Origin: Streptacidiphilus carbonis
GTDB taxonomy: Bacteria; Actinomycetota; Actinomycetes; Streptomycetales; Streptomycetaceae
DNA: 64,000 nt
NCBI RefSeq assembly: GCF_000787775.1
Contig: NZ_BBPM01000022.1
Location: 1-64,000, forward strand
Direction of reading: 5' to 3'
The notes beneath the pieces were generated by a model, which did no database searches, was not told the origin of the DNA, and saw only the letters and a program-made list of their open reading frames with translations. Within the stretch, counting starts at the first letter, position 1, and every line of letters starts with the position of its first letter. Of this stretch, positions 8,175 to 16,124 are shown piece by piece. A program made the position numbers and the translations under genes.

Positions 8175-9595
8175 GTTACGAGCGTCCGCGGCTGCATGTG
8201 GTCGATCCCACCGACCGCCGGGCCCTGGCCGAGTTCCGTCCGGCGGCTCCGGCTGTCGTGGCCGAGGCAGGGCGGCTCAAGGAGGCCGCCCTGCTGGACT
8301 TCGGCCTGACCGAGTCGGCCGTCGCCTCCTGGCTGTACGCCAAGTGCCACCACCAACTGCCGACCACGGCGGTGGACACGGCCGCCGTGGTGGCCTCCGG
8401 CGACGGCAGCTGCCTGCTGCTCTACAACCCGGACTTCTTCGTCGCCCTCGGTCTGGACGGGGTCAAGTTCGTGCTCTTCCACGAGGCCCGTCATCTGGTC
8501 CAGCGTCATCTCTACACCGAACCGGAGCTGCGTGAGGACCCGGTGTTCACGATGGCGGCCGAGGTCACCATCAACCATGTCGCCCTGCTCCGGCTCGGCC
8601 GTCAGCGGCTCCCGCTGCTGGACGGCGCCCCGGTGGGCATCGACCCCAGGGAGGTGCACGCCGGCTATCTCGCCGACCTCGACGCCCAGGGGCTGGCGGC
8701 GCTGCCCTACCCGCTGTTCGTACGGACCGACCACGGCTGCTATTCCGAGCTCAAACGGATGCGCAACCCGCCCGTCCCGCAACCGCGCTGCATCCACCTC
8801 GGCGGCGGCGGCGGCGGTGGCGACGGCGGGATCGGTGACGGCGTGCCCTGCGACCAGGAGGCGGTGGACGCCGCCGTCTCGTCAGTGCTGCTCAACGCCC
8901 TGCTCGCGGCCCGGCGCGGTAACCGGACCGCTGAGGAGGAGCTGGTGGAGTTGATGGGCAGCAGCGAAGGCGGCTCCGCCAACGCCTCCAGGGTCTGGGG
9001 CCGGATCGGCGCCGGGGTGCTGCGCGGCGAGACCGTGCGCACCCGGCAGGTCGACTGGTGGCAGCGCTGGCTGGTGGACGTACTGGCGTCCAAGCTGCGC
9101 GAGGGCGAGCGGCTGGTGTACCCGAAGAAGCGCGGCGCAATCCTGGCCGCCCTGGGCCACGACCCGATGCTCTCCAGGCGCGGTCCGGTCCGGGACAAGG
9201 TACTGGCCATCGCCTTCGACACCTCGGGGTCGATGCCCGATCGGGTGGTGCGCCGGCTCACCGAACTGGTCGGGCAGATCGACGGGGTGCAGGCGCACTG
9301 GCTGTCCTTCGACGGTGCGGTGATGCCGTTCAAGCCGGGCGAGCGGGTGCACGGTGGCGGTGGCACCAGCTTCCAGGTGGTCGCCGACTACCTGGAGGGC
9401 CGCTCGGAGATCGACGGACGGTACTTCGAGGAACAACCCGACGCCGTCGTCGTGCTCACCGACGGCTACGCCCCGCACATCACCCCCGCCGAACCCGACA
9501 AGTGGATCTGGCTGATCACCGAGGGCGGCGACGACTGGCCCGAGACCCATACCCCCGCCATGGCCTGCCATCGCGTGACGACAGGAGAACAGTGA
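8171..9595 (+). CDS. Predicted metallopeptidase-vWA fusion protein (DUF2201/COG3864-type)
   Basis: 474 residues in two parts. The N-terminal half carries FHEARHLVQRHL, an HExxH zinc-peptidase motif at residues 104-108, followed by AAEVTINH, which offers further possible ligands. A Gly-rich linker (eight consecutive Gly near residue 216) leads to a C-terminal vWA-like domain with the MIDAS motif DTSGS at 350-354, a downstream GGGGTSF loop and VVLTDGYAP. The ending PDKWIWLITEGGDDW is typical of this family. Such proteins are regularly paired with MoxR-type AAA ATPases, which is exactly what follows. It overlaps the preceding gene by ATGA and the next by GTGA, so the three are translated as one unit. 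Protease activity and target are not shown by sequence alone. Confidence 0.85.
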   Translation: MSYERPRLHVVDPTDRRALAEFRPAAPAVVAEAGRLKEAALLDFGLTESAVASWLYAKCHHQLPTTAVDTAAVVASGDGSCLLLYNPDFFVALGLDGVKFVLFHEARHLVQRHLYTEPELREDPVFTMAAEVTINHVALLRLGRQRLPLLDGAPVGIDPREVHAGYLADLDAQGLAALPYPLFVRTDHGCYSELKRMRNPPVPQPRCIHLGGGGGGGDGGIGDGVPCDQEAVDAAVSSVLLNALLAARRGNRTAEEELVELMGSSEGGSANASRVWGRIGAGVLRGETVRTRQVDWWQRWLVDVLASKLREGERLVYPKKRGAILAALGHDPMLSRRGPVRDKVLAIAFDTSGSMPDRVVRRLTELVGQIDGVQAHWLSFDGAVMPFKPGERVHGGGGTSFQVVADYLEGRSEIDGRYFEEQPDAVVVLTDGYAPHITPAEPDKWIWLITEGGDDWPETHTPAMACHRVTTGEQ

Positions 9596-11487
9596 CCGAG
9601 CAGAGCACGGCGGACCACCACGAGCCGACCGGTCTGCGGGAGCCGACCGGTCTGCGAGAACTGGGCGAACTGCGGGAACTGTCCCCGCTGGAGAAGTTCA
9701 TCGACGCGATGATCGACCTCGGCCAGACCGGCCAGGTCTTCGGCGAGCACGGCATCGGCAAGACGGCGACGTTCTTCTCGCACATCGCCCGCTGCCACCC
9801 GGACACCGAGCTGGTCTTCGTCCCCGCCGCCAACCTCACCCCCGACGACCTGCTCGCCAACGCCCCGGTGCGCGACGCCGACAGTGGGGAACTGGTGCTG
9901 CGCCAGCTGGTGATGCGGCAGCTCCGGCCGGGGAGACGCTTCGTCCTGCTCCTAGACGACTCACTGCAGGCCGGGGAGTCGATCCAGTCGCAGCTGATGC
10001 AGATCGCCTGCAACTGGACCCTGGGCGAGTTCGACCTGCGTGAGCTCGGCTGCGTGGGTGTCTTCCTCACCGACAACGAGTCGCTGGCCGAGACCGCGGC
10101 CAGGCGCAGCGACCTGGCGATCCTGGACCGCATGGTCACCGTGCGGATCACCGCCAACGACACCGCCTGGCGGACCGAGCTCAGCGCCCGCTTCCCCGAG
10201 TGGGACCTCCGGCCGCTGTTCCGGCTCTGGGCCGCGCAGTCCCCGGCGGTGCGGGAGCTGCTGTCCCCGCGCACCCTGGAGCACATCCTGGCCCAGGCCC
10301 GCGAAGGATTCCCGCTGGTCTGGGGCCTGCCGCTGATCAACGGCGAGCGACTGCGGCTGGCCGATCCCGGTCGGGGCGACGACGGCAAGCCGCATCCGAG
10401 CCGCACCAACGAGATCCTGGACCGGATCGCCGCCGCCCTGGGCGTCCGCAACCCCTCCCAGATCCCGGACCCGGTGCGCCAGGTGGTCCGCGCCGCGCTG
10501 CGCAACCGCTGGACCGTGCTGCTTCAGGGGCCGCCCGGCTGCGGCAAGACCGAGATCGTCCGGCAGTTGGTCCGGGAGGAGCTGGGCCGCGAGCCGCTGT
10601 ACTACTCCATGCCGGTCACCAACGTCGAGGACCTCTGCGCGCCCGTGCCGACCCCGGACGGCTCGCTGGACAACCTGCTCGCCGCACACTTCACCGGCGA
10701 CCGGCCGAAGGCCATCGTCTGGGACGAGTACAACCGCCCCAAGGACAAGGCCGCCTTCGCCAAGCTGATGGAGATCACCCAGGAGTGGTCGCTGGCCGGA
10801 CAGCGCATCGCCGGCCTGCGCGCCCAGATCGCCCTGCAGAACCCGCCGTACCACCTGGGCCGCAAGCTCCAGGTGGCCAGGAACAACATCGCCCAGGCGA
10901 CGCGGTTCACCGCCTCGCTGGTCGTCGACCCGGCCGACATCCCCGCCAACGAGTGGCTGATCGACCGCTACGGCGCGGTCGCGGAGACGGTGCTGGAGTG
11001 GTGGAAGAACGACATCGACGAGGACGGCCGCGCCTGGATGACCAAGCGCACCCTGGAACGGCTGATCAAGCTGCACGGCAAGGGCCTGCCGCTGCGGATC
11101 GGCACCGTGTACCTGGGGGACGGCGAGTACGCGCCGGTCCCGCTGACCGCCCTGGAGGAGCGGCTGGAGCACAGGCCGGTGACGGGGCTGCGGGAGCTGG
11201 CCGAGGACCCGGAGGGCTGGGAGCAGCGGCTGCGCCGGGCGGCCGAGCACTCCATCGAGGGCACCAACGACAGCGACCTGGTGCACCAGGCGATCTCCAA
11301 CGCCGAGCTGTCGCAGCTGCGGAGGCACCAGCAGCTGATAGCCCGGCTGGTGGCCTGGCTGCCGCCGAAGCTGCGGTCCACCTATCTGGTGGGGGCCTCG
11401 GACGAGCACCAGCGCTTCTGGATCGAGACCTTCGCGCTGATGCCGCGTCAGCCGAGGCAGCCGGTGGCCGACTCGGTGACTCGGTGA
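9592..11487 (+). CDS. Double AAA+ (MoxR-like) ATPase, partner of the vWA protein
   Basis: 631 residues, GTG start at 9592 inside the previous gene's stop (GTGA), with AGGAG eight bases upstream. Two AAA modules are seen. The first has Walker A GEHGIGKT at residues 51-58 and a Walker-B-like LLLDDS near 120. The second has GPPGCGKT at 313-320 and Walker B IVWDEYN with its Asp at 378. The N-terminus has a short internal repeat (EPTGLREPTGLRELGELREL). MoxR ATPases remodel or insert cofactors into client proteins together with vWA partners, so it is likely the motor of this operon. Most MoxR proteins have one AAA module; two in one chain is the notable point. It ends at 11487 in a short GACTCGGT tandem repeat. 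Confidence 0.85.
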   Translation: MTEQSTADHHEPTGLREPTGLRELGELRELSPLEKFIDAMIDLGQTGQVFGEHGIGKTATFFSHIARCHPDTELVFVPAANLTPDDLLANAPVRDADSGELVLRQLVMRQLRPGRRFVLLLDDSLQAGESIQSQLMQIACNWTLGEFDLRELGCVGVFLTDNESLAETAARRSDLAILDRMVTVRITANDTAWRTELSARFPEWDLRPLFRLWAAQSPAVRELLSPRTLEHILAQAREGFPLVWGLPLINGERLRLADPGRGDDGKPHPSRTNEILDRIAAALGVRNPSQIPDPVRQVVRAALRNRWTVLLQGPPGCGKTEIVRQLVREELGREPLYYSMPVTNVEDLCAPVPTPDGSLDNLLAAHFTGDRPKAIVWDEYNRPKDKAAFAKLMEITQEWSLAGQRIAGLRAQIALQNPPYHLGRKLQVARNNIAQATRFTASLVVDPADIPANEWLIDRYGAVAETVLEWWKNDIDEDGRAWMTKRTLERLIKLHGKGLPLRIGTVYLGDGEYAPVPLTALEERLEHRPVTGLRELAEDPEGWEQRLRRAAEHSIEGTNDSDLVHQAISNAELSQLRRHQQLIARLVAWLPPKLRSTYLVGASDEHQRFWIETFALMPRQPRQPVADSVTR

Positions 11488-11511
11488 CTCGGTGACCGGG
11501 GCCGGGGTCGA

Positions 11512-12894
11512 CTACCACTCGGCGACGCGGTAGTCCTTCAGGAAGACGCCCGACACCGGCTGTCCGGCTTCGCCGCGCACGATCGGGTCGTAGACCCTGG
11601 CGGCCCCGTCGACGATGTCGAGCGGGGTGCGGAACCCCTGACCGGCGATCCACGCCTTCTTGGGCGCCGGGTTCTCGTCGGTGATCCAGCCGGTGTCGAC
11701 GCTGCTGAGGTGCACGCCCCGGGCGGCGAGCTCCTCCGCGCTGGTGCGGGTCAGCATGTTCAGCGCGGCCTTGGCCATATTGGTGTGCGGATGGCCGCCC
11801 GTCTTGTTCCGAACGGCGAAGCGGCCCTCGACCGCCGTCACATTGACGATGTAGCGGCGGGGGTGGGACGAGGCCAGAAGGAGCGGCAGCAGCCGGTCGC
11901 AGAGCAGCGCCGGCGACACGGCGTTGACCAACTGGGTCTCCAGCAGCTCTGCGGGGTCCAGCCCGCCGAGCCGGGCGGACCAGGAGTTCTCCTGTGCGGT
12001 GTCGGGCAGAAGCCCGGCCTCGTCGGTGAGCAGCGCGAGCGCCGACGCCGGCCCGGCGGCGCCGGCGGGCGCCAACTCCTGACCGGTACGGAACCCGGGA
12101 GCGTTCAGCATGCGATGCGCAGCCGCTGCGCGGGGGCTCTCGGCCAGCGCCTCCCGCTCACCGGCCGACAGCACGGCATACGCACCCGGCGGGCGGCGTA
12201 CGGTCTGTGCGGCATTGTTCACCAGGATGTCGAGGGGGCGATCCTCGGCACGCAACTCCTCACACAGTCCCAGCACTTGGCGCGGGTCGCGCAGGTCGAT
12301 GCCGATGACCGTCAGCCGGTCCAGCCAGCCGCAGCTGGCGGGCTCGGCCCGGAAGCGACGCACGGTGTCCTTGGGGAAGCGACTGGTGACGAGCAGCTCG
12401 GCGCCGTCACGCAGCAGCAACAGCCCCAGCTGGAACCCGATCTTCACCCGCCCACCGGTCAGCAGCGCGCGCCGCCCGCGCAGGTCGGCCCGCGCCTCAC
12501 GACGACTCAGGTTCTCGGCCGCGCAGGGCGGGCAGAGCTGGTGGTAGAAGGCATGCGCGAGGGTGTAGACGTCCTTGCAGATGTAGCAGCGTCGCGGTCG
12601 CCGATAACTACCGACGGTGTGGGGCGCTCCGGCACTCGGCAGCAGCGGCGCGTCTTCGCGGCGCTCTCCGTCTCCGGTCGCAGTCGCCCGCACCACCGCC
12701 GCATCCGCCTCGGCCGCCTCAGCCTTCCGCGCCCGCCGTCGCTGCTGCTGCCCGTCCCGCGCGAACGACTCCGCGACCCGCTCGGCCCGGAGCCGCACCG
12801 GGTCCGTGGCGGGAAGCGCCCGCAGCCGGCCGACGGTACGGGTGAACGCGTCGAGCTCGGCGTCGCTGAGCGGGAGGTCGTCGCTGTCGCCCAT
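11512..12894 (-). CDS. Zinc-ribbon SDR-fold protein lacking the catalytic Tyr, downstream of two tRNA-like genes
   Basis: 460 residues. Residues 1-100 are charged and helical. Cys103, 106, 121 and 124 (CYIC...CPPC) form a probable zinc ribbon. An SDR Rossmann domain follows: TGGRVKIG at 146-153 in place of TGxxxGIG, DILVNNAAQT for the NNAG motif, NVTAVEG at the usual Ser strand. In the place of YxxxK stands HTNMAK, so Lys is kept but Tyr is replaced by Thr. I remember a conserved family with this arrangement, including TVRRPPG and HPHTNMAKAALN, so the loss is not a local mutation. Classical dehydrogenase chemistry is therefore doubtful; nucleotide binding is likely. It sits 29 bases downstream of a same-strand tRNA-like gene, probably in one transcript, and converges on the vWA/AAA operon. 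Confidence 0.82.
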   Translation of the reverse strand: MGDSDDLPLSDAELDAFTRTVGRLRALPATDPVRLRAERVAESFARDGQQQRRRARKAEAAEADAAVVRATATGDGERREDAPLLPSAGAPHTVGSYRRPRRCYICKDVYTLAHAFYHQLCPPCAAENLSRREARADLRGRRALLTGGRVKIGFQLGLLLLRDGAELLVTSRFPKDTVRRFRAEPASCGWLDRLTVIGIDLRDPRQVLGLCEELRAEDRPLDILVNNAAQTVRRPPGAYAVLSAGEREALAESPRAAAAHRMLNAPGFRTGQELAPAGAAGPASALALLTDEAGLLPDTAQENSWSARLGGLDPAELLETQLVNAVSPALLCDRLLPLLLASSHPRRYIVNVTAVEGRFAVRNKTGGHPHTNMAKAALNMLTRTSAEELAARGVHLSSVDTGWITDENPAPKKAWIAGQGFRTPLDIVDGAARVYDPIVRGEAGQPVSGVFLKDYRVAEW

Positions 12895-12923
12895 CGCTCC
12901 TGCTCACCCCACGCCCGTTCCTG

Positions 12924-12995
12924 TGGCCCCGGCCGGATTCGAACCGGCGTGTCCTCCCTGAGAAGGAGGCGCGCCTGCCTCTGCGCTACGGGGCC
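12924..12995 (-). tRNA. tRNA-like gene with anticodon CTC (codon GAG, Glu)
   Basis: The minus strand gives a 72-nt cloverleaf without a mismatch. Acceptor GGCCCCG/CGGGGCC is all Watson-Crick. T8-A9 are present. D stem is GCGC/GCGC with loop AGAGGCAG. Anticodon stem CCTCC/GGAGG has loop TTCTCAG, with anticodon CTC at 12960-12962. The variable loop is 4 nt, and the T arm is GCCGG-TTCGAAT-CCGGC. Discriminator is A; CCA is not encoded. The usual streptomycete tRNA-Glu has a different D arm, so this is an additional, atypical gene. It shares D and T arms with the tRNA-like gene at 13012-13084 and lies just upstream of the zinc-ribbon SDR gene. Confidence 0.75.
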
Positions 12996-13011
12996 CTGCT
13001 TCTGCGGACTG

Positions 13012-13084
13012 CCCAGACGGCCGGATTCGAACCGGCGTGTTCTCCCATGCAAAGAGAGGGCGCCTGCCTCTGCGCTACATCCGG
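13012..13084 (-). tRNA. tRNA-like gene with anticodon TGC (codon GCA, Ala) and a G3-U70 pair
   Basis: The minus strand folds into 73 nt. Acceptor is CCGGATG/CGTCTGG, containing G3-U70, the hallmark recognised by alanyl-tRNA synthetase. The acceptor helix can extend three more pairs outward (13085-13087 with 13010-13012). D stem is GCGC/GCGC with loop AGAGGCAG. Anticodon stem is CTCTC/GGGAG with loop TTTGCAT, anticodon TGC at 13049-13051. T arm is GCCGG-TTCGAAT-CCGGC. The predicted discriminator is G, not the usual A for Ala, and position 1 is C. It is 16 bases upstream of the CTC gene, same strand, so a dicistronic tRNA transcript leading into the SDR gene is plausible. Confidence 0.68.
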
Positions 13085-13253
13085 GCATTGACGCTGATCG
13101 TAGCGGTCGAGGGGTGGGGCGCGCGTGGCCCGGCGGGGCGCAGGCGCCCCCTCCCGTAAGACGGCCGCCCGATGCCGGGCAAGGAGGGCGGGTGAGGTCG
13201 CGGCGCGGAGTCTGCCGTTGCAAGCGTGGGACGACACCCACTCGCCAAAGGTG

Positions 13254-14702
13254 TCAACTCCCCGCCCCTGCCCCCGCTTCCACCTCCAGCTCATCAAGCC
13301 GCACCGCGTCCTCGGCCACCACGGCCGCCCGCTCCACCCGCTGTACGGCCGCCCCAGCTGCCGCGCCGACCACCGCCAGCGCTGCGGTCACCCACATCGC
13401 CGCCGTGAAGCCGTGGGTGAAGGCGGCGGGGGAGCCGTAACCGCCGGTCGCGGCGAAGGCTGAGGCGCAGACGGCGATGCCGAAGACGCCGCCCAGTTGA
13501 CGGAGCATGTTGAGCACGCCGGACGCCTGGCCGATCTGCGGTGGGGCCACCGCGCCGACGACGGCCTTCTGGGCGGCGGGCATCGCCAGGGAGATGCCGC
13601 AGCCGTTGATGAGCAGGGGGGCCACCATCTGGTCGTACGGAAGCGAGGGCGTCGCGACCAGCGCCAGCCATATCCCGCCCAGCGCCTGCAGCAGCATCCC
13701 GGTGACGAGCAGGGGGCGCTCGCCGAGGCGGTCGACGAGGATGCCGGCGACGGGCGCGAAGACCATCACGGTCCCGGTCCAGGCCATCATCCGCAGGCCC
13801 GCCGCGAACGGGCCGTGGCCGAGCGCGATCTGCAGGTACTGGGCGAGGAAGAAGAGGGTGCCGTAGAGGCTGGAGGTCACGCAGAAGATGGATGCGTTCG
13901 CCGCCGCGAAGCTGCGGTTGCGGAAGAAGCGCATCGGCAGCATGGGCGCGGCGGTGCGCAGCTCCCAGCGGACGAAGGCGGCTGTCAGCAGCACACCGAC
14001 GGCGAACGCGCCGACGACCTCGGTGCTGCCCCAGCCCGCGTCGTTGCCCCGGACCAGGCCCCAGACCAGGCCGAGTGCTCCACCGGTCGCGAGCAGGACG
14101 CCGCCGAAGTCGAAGCGGACCGAAGGGGCGGTGCTCTCGTCCAGGCGCAGCCGGACCAGTACCACCGCCAGCACGCCGATCGGGATGTTGATCCAGAACA
14201 GCCACTGCCAGGCCAGTCCCTGCGCGACCGCTCCGCCGATGAAGGGGCCGCTGAAGGTCGCCAGGCCGGTCAGCCCGCTGAAGAGGCCGAGGGCGCGGCC
14301 CCGCTGTCGGGGCGGGAAGGCGGCGCTGAGGTGGGTCATGGCCAGCGGCAGCACCAGGGCCGCGCCCGCGCCCTGGACCGCACGGGCGGCGATGAGCGGT
14401 CCCACGCCGGGGGCCAGCGCGCAGGCGGCCGACGCGGTGGTGAACAGGCCGAGGCCGAGCGCGAGCATCCGGCGGCGGCCGAAGCGGTCGCCGAGGGCGG
14501 CACCGGTGAGCAGGAGCACCGCGAAGGTGAGGACGTAGGCGTTGATGGTCCACTGGAGGGTCTCCAGGGACGCGCCCAGGTCGCGCTGAATGGTGCTGAG
14601 CGCGGTGGAGACGGCGGTGGTGTCCAGGGCCATCATGAACGAGGCGGTGGAGGCCAGTGCGAGTACCCAGCGCTGTTCGGGCGTGCTGACGGCGGAGGCC
14701 AT
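13254..14702 (-). CDS. MFS drug exporter, DHA2/EmrB-QacA type with 14 predicted membrane helices
   Basis: 482 residues, start ATG at 14702 with AAGGAG seven bases before it. Hydrophobic segments fit a 14-helix DHA2 transporter. Motif A between helices 2 and 3 reads GDRFGRRRML. Helix 1 has ALDTTAVSTAL, the family's typical Asp-containing segment. LDxTVVNVALP-type and W-rich (WQWLFWINIPIG) signatures follow. It would export hydrophobic drugs using the proton gradient. It is divergent from an ECF sigma factor with about 200 bp between; an 18-bp tandem duplication lies just upstream of the ribosome site. The C-terminus is acidic/hydrophobic (RVERAAVVAEDAVRLDELEVEAG). Substrate unknown. Confidence 0.9.
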   Translation of the reverse strand: MASAVSTPEQRWVLALASTASFMMALDTTAVSTALSTIQRDLGASLETLQWTINAYVLTFAVLLLTGAALGDRFGRRRMLALGLGLFTTASAACALAPGVGPLIAARAVQGAGAALVLPLAMTHLSAAFPPRQRGRALGLFSGLTGLATFSGPFIGGAVAQGLAWQWLFWINIPIGVLAVVLVRLRLDESTAPSVRFDFGGVLLATGGALGLVWGLVRGNDAGWGSTEVVGAFAVGVLLTAAFVRWELRTAAPMLPMRFFRNRSFAAANASIFCVTSSLYGTLFFLAQYLQIALGHGPFAAGLRMMAWTGTVMVFAPVAGILVDRLGERPLLVTGMLLQALGGIWLALVATPSLPYDQMVAPLLINGCGISLAMPAAQKAVVGAVAPPQIGQASGVLNMLRQLGGVFGIAVCASAFAATGGYGSPAAFTHGFTAAMWVTAALAVVGAAAGAAVQRVERAAVVAEDAVRLDELEVEAGAGAGS

Positions 14703-14718
14703 GCGGACTGCTCCTTGG

Positions 14719-14754
14719 TGTGGTGACTGCAGGAACTGTGGTGACTGCAGGAAC
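14719..14754. repeat. 18-bp direct repeat upstream of the MFS exporter
   Basis: TGTGGTGACTGCAGGAAC occurs twice head to tail (14719-14736, 14737-14754), between the divergent exporter and sigma factor genes, starting 17 bp from the exporter start. It may be a duplicated operator or a neutral slippage duplication. Confidence 0.8.
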
Positions 14755-14900
14755 TGGGATGCGGATGGGAGGGTCATCCGGTACCGATCCGGGGCTTCGG
14801 CGCGATTCACCGATGAGTTCCGCTCATCGCAGGGATCAGTACTCGTCGAGAGCCCACACAGCGGGGGCTGACCAGTAGGACCACGAGGAGATGGTTGGCG

Positions 14901-15953
14901 ATGGCGGAGACCATGGAGCGCAGCGAGGACTTCGTCCGGCTCACCGATCCGTTCCGGCGGGAGCTGCTGGCCCACTGCTACCGGATGCTGGGCTCGGTGC
15001 ACGACGCCGAGGATCTGCTGCAGGAGACCATGCTGCGGGCCTGGAAGTCCTTCGAGCGGTTCGAGGGGCGGTCGTCGCTGCGGACCTGGCTGTACCGGAT
15101 CGCGACCAACGCCTGTCTGCGCGCGCTGGAGAACCGCAGTCGGCGTCCGCTGCCGTCGGGGCTGGGAGCGCCCAGCAACGCGCCGGACGGGTCGTTGGGC
15201 CGGGCGCGTCCGGAGGTGCCGTGGCTGCAGCCGATGCCGGACGTGCTGCTCGGGGGCGGGGCCGGCGCGGGGACCGGGTTTGCGGCCGGGGGCGGAGGCG
15301 TCGACCACGGCGACCCCGCCTCGGTCGTCGCCTCGCGGGCCGGGGTGCGGCTGGCGTTGATCGCGGCGCTGCAGCACCTGCCGCCGCGGCAGCGGGCGGT
15401 GCTGATCCTGCGGGAAGTGCTGGCCTGGCGGGCGGCGGAGGTGGCCGACCTGCTCGGGATCTCGGTCTTCGCGGTGAACAGCCTGCTGCAGCGGGCCCGG
15501 GCGCAGATCGACCAGGCCGCGCTCGCGGAGGAGACGGTTCGGGAGCCGAGCGATCCGCGTCGGCGGGCCCTGCTGGACAGCTATGCCGCCGCGTTCGAGG
15601 CGGGGGACATGGCGGCGATCAGCCGACTGCTGGCCGAGGACGTGGTACTGGAGATGCCGCCGTACGCGGACTGGTTCAGCGGGCGTGACGCGGCGGTGCG
15701 GTTCCTGTCCAGTCGCCAGGTGATCGCCGGGGGCCGGGTGCGGGTGGTGCTGACCGGCGCCAACGGCCAGCCGGCGGTGGCCAACTACCACCTCACCGAG
15801 GCCGGGGTGCTGGAGGCCCACTCGATCCAGGTGCTGACGCTCAATCAGGAGGGCGATGAGGTGACCCGGATGAGCGTCTTCCAGGATCTGTCGCTGTTCC
15901 CGGCGTTCGGGTTGGAGACCGCACCGGGGACGCTGCCCGCGCGGGACCGATGA
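14901..15953 (+). CDS. ECF sigma factor with C-terminal SnoaL-like domain (SigG/TIGR02960-type)
   Basis: 350 residues from ATG 14901, with GAGGAG at 14885-14890; an in-frame TTG at 14895 is possible. Sigma region 2 is clear ([24 protein letters not shown], then [17 protein letters not shown]). The family marker [10 protein letters not shown] and a Gly-rich insert follow. Region 4 reads [30 protein letters not shown] with a helix-turn-helix. From about residue 230 a SnoaL-like NTF2-fold domain ([30 protein letters not shown]) is present. This architecture is known for SigG-like sigma factors, where the C-terminal domain modulates activity in place of a separate anti-sigma. No anti-sigma gene is adjacent. 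The divergent MFS exporter is a possible target. Confidence 0.88.
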   Translation: MAETMERSEDFVRLTDPFRRELLAHCYRMLGSVHDAEDLLQETMLRAWKSFERFEGRSSLRTWLYRIATNACLRALENRSRRPLPSGLGAPSNAPDGSLGRARPEVPWLQPMPDVLLGGGAGAGTGFAAGGGGVDHGDPASVVASRAGVRLALIAALQHLPPRQRAVLILREVLAWRAAEVADLLGISVFAVNSLLQRARAQIDQAALAEETVREPSDPRRRALLDSYAAAFEAGDMAAISRLLAEDVVLEMPPYADWFSGRDAAVRFLSSRQVIAGGRVRVVLTGANGQPAVANYHLTEAGVLEAHSIQVLTLNQEGDEVTRMSVFQDLSLFPAFGLETAPGTLPARDR

Positions 15954-15970
15954 TCCGGGTCCGCGACACG

Positions 15971-16035
15971 GTCCGTGACCTGAGTCCCGGACCTGTGTCC
16001 CTGACCTGTGTCCGTGATCTGTTTCCGCGACCTCA
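15971..16035. repeat. Five tandem 13-bp repeats between convergent genes
   Basis: Units begin at 15971, 15984, 15997, 16010 and 16023, with consensus GTCCSTGACCTGT and one to five differences per unit. They fill the gap between the sigma factor stop (15953) and the end of the secreted beta-helix gene (16125). No clean terminator hairpin is seen here, so the repeat may be a slippage tract. Confidence 0.8.
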
Positions 16036-16124
16036 GCCCGCGACACGGGCACGGGCTCGCGGCGTGGGTCCGCCCCGCCGGGGAGCGGTCCACGGCGGGG
16101 CGGGGTATCAGGGGTCGGTCCTGG

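Noticed and set aside
12924-13084. The tRNA-like genes as ordinary housekeeping tRNA-Glu and tRNA-Ala
   Set aside because: Their D arms do not fit the usual bacterial Glu or Ala tRNAs and they share arms with each other; kept as atypical genes.
12507-13297. Minus-strand frames running through the two tRNA-like genes
   Set aside because: Their peptides contain the typical products of reading tRNA arms and overlap the SDR coding region in another frame.
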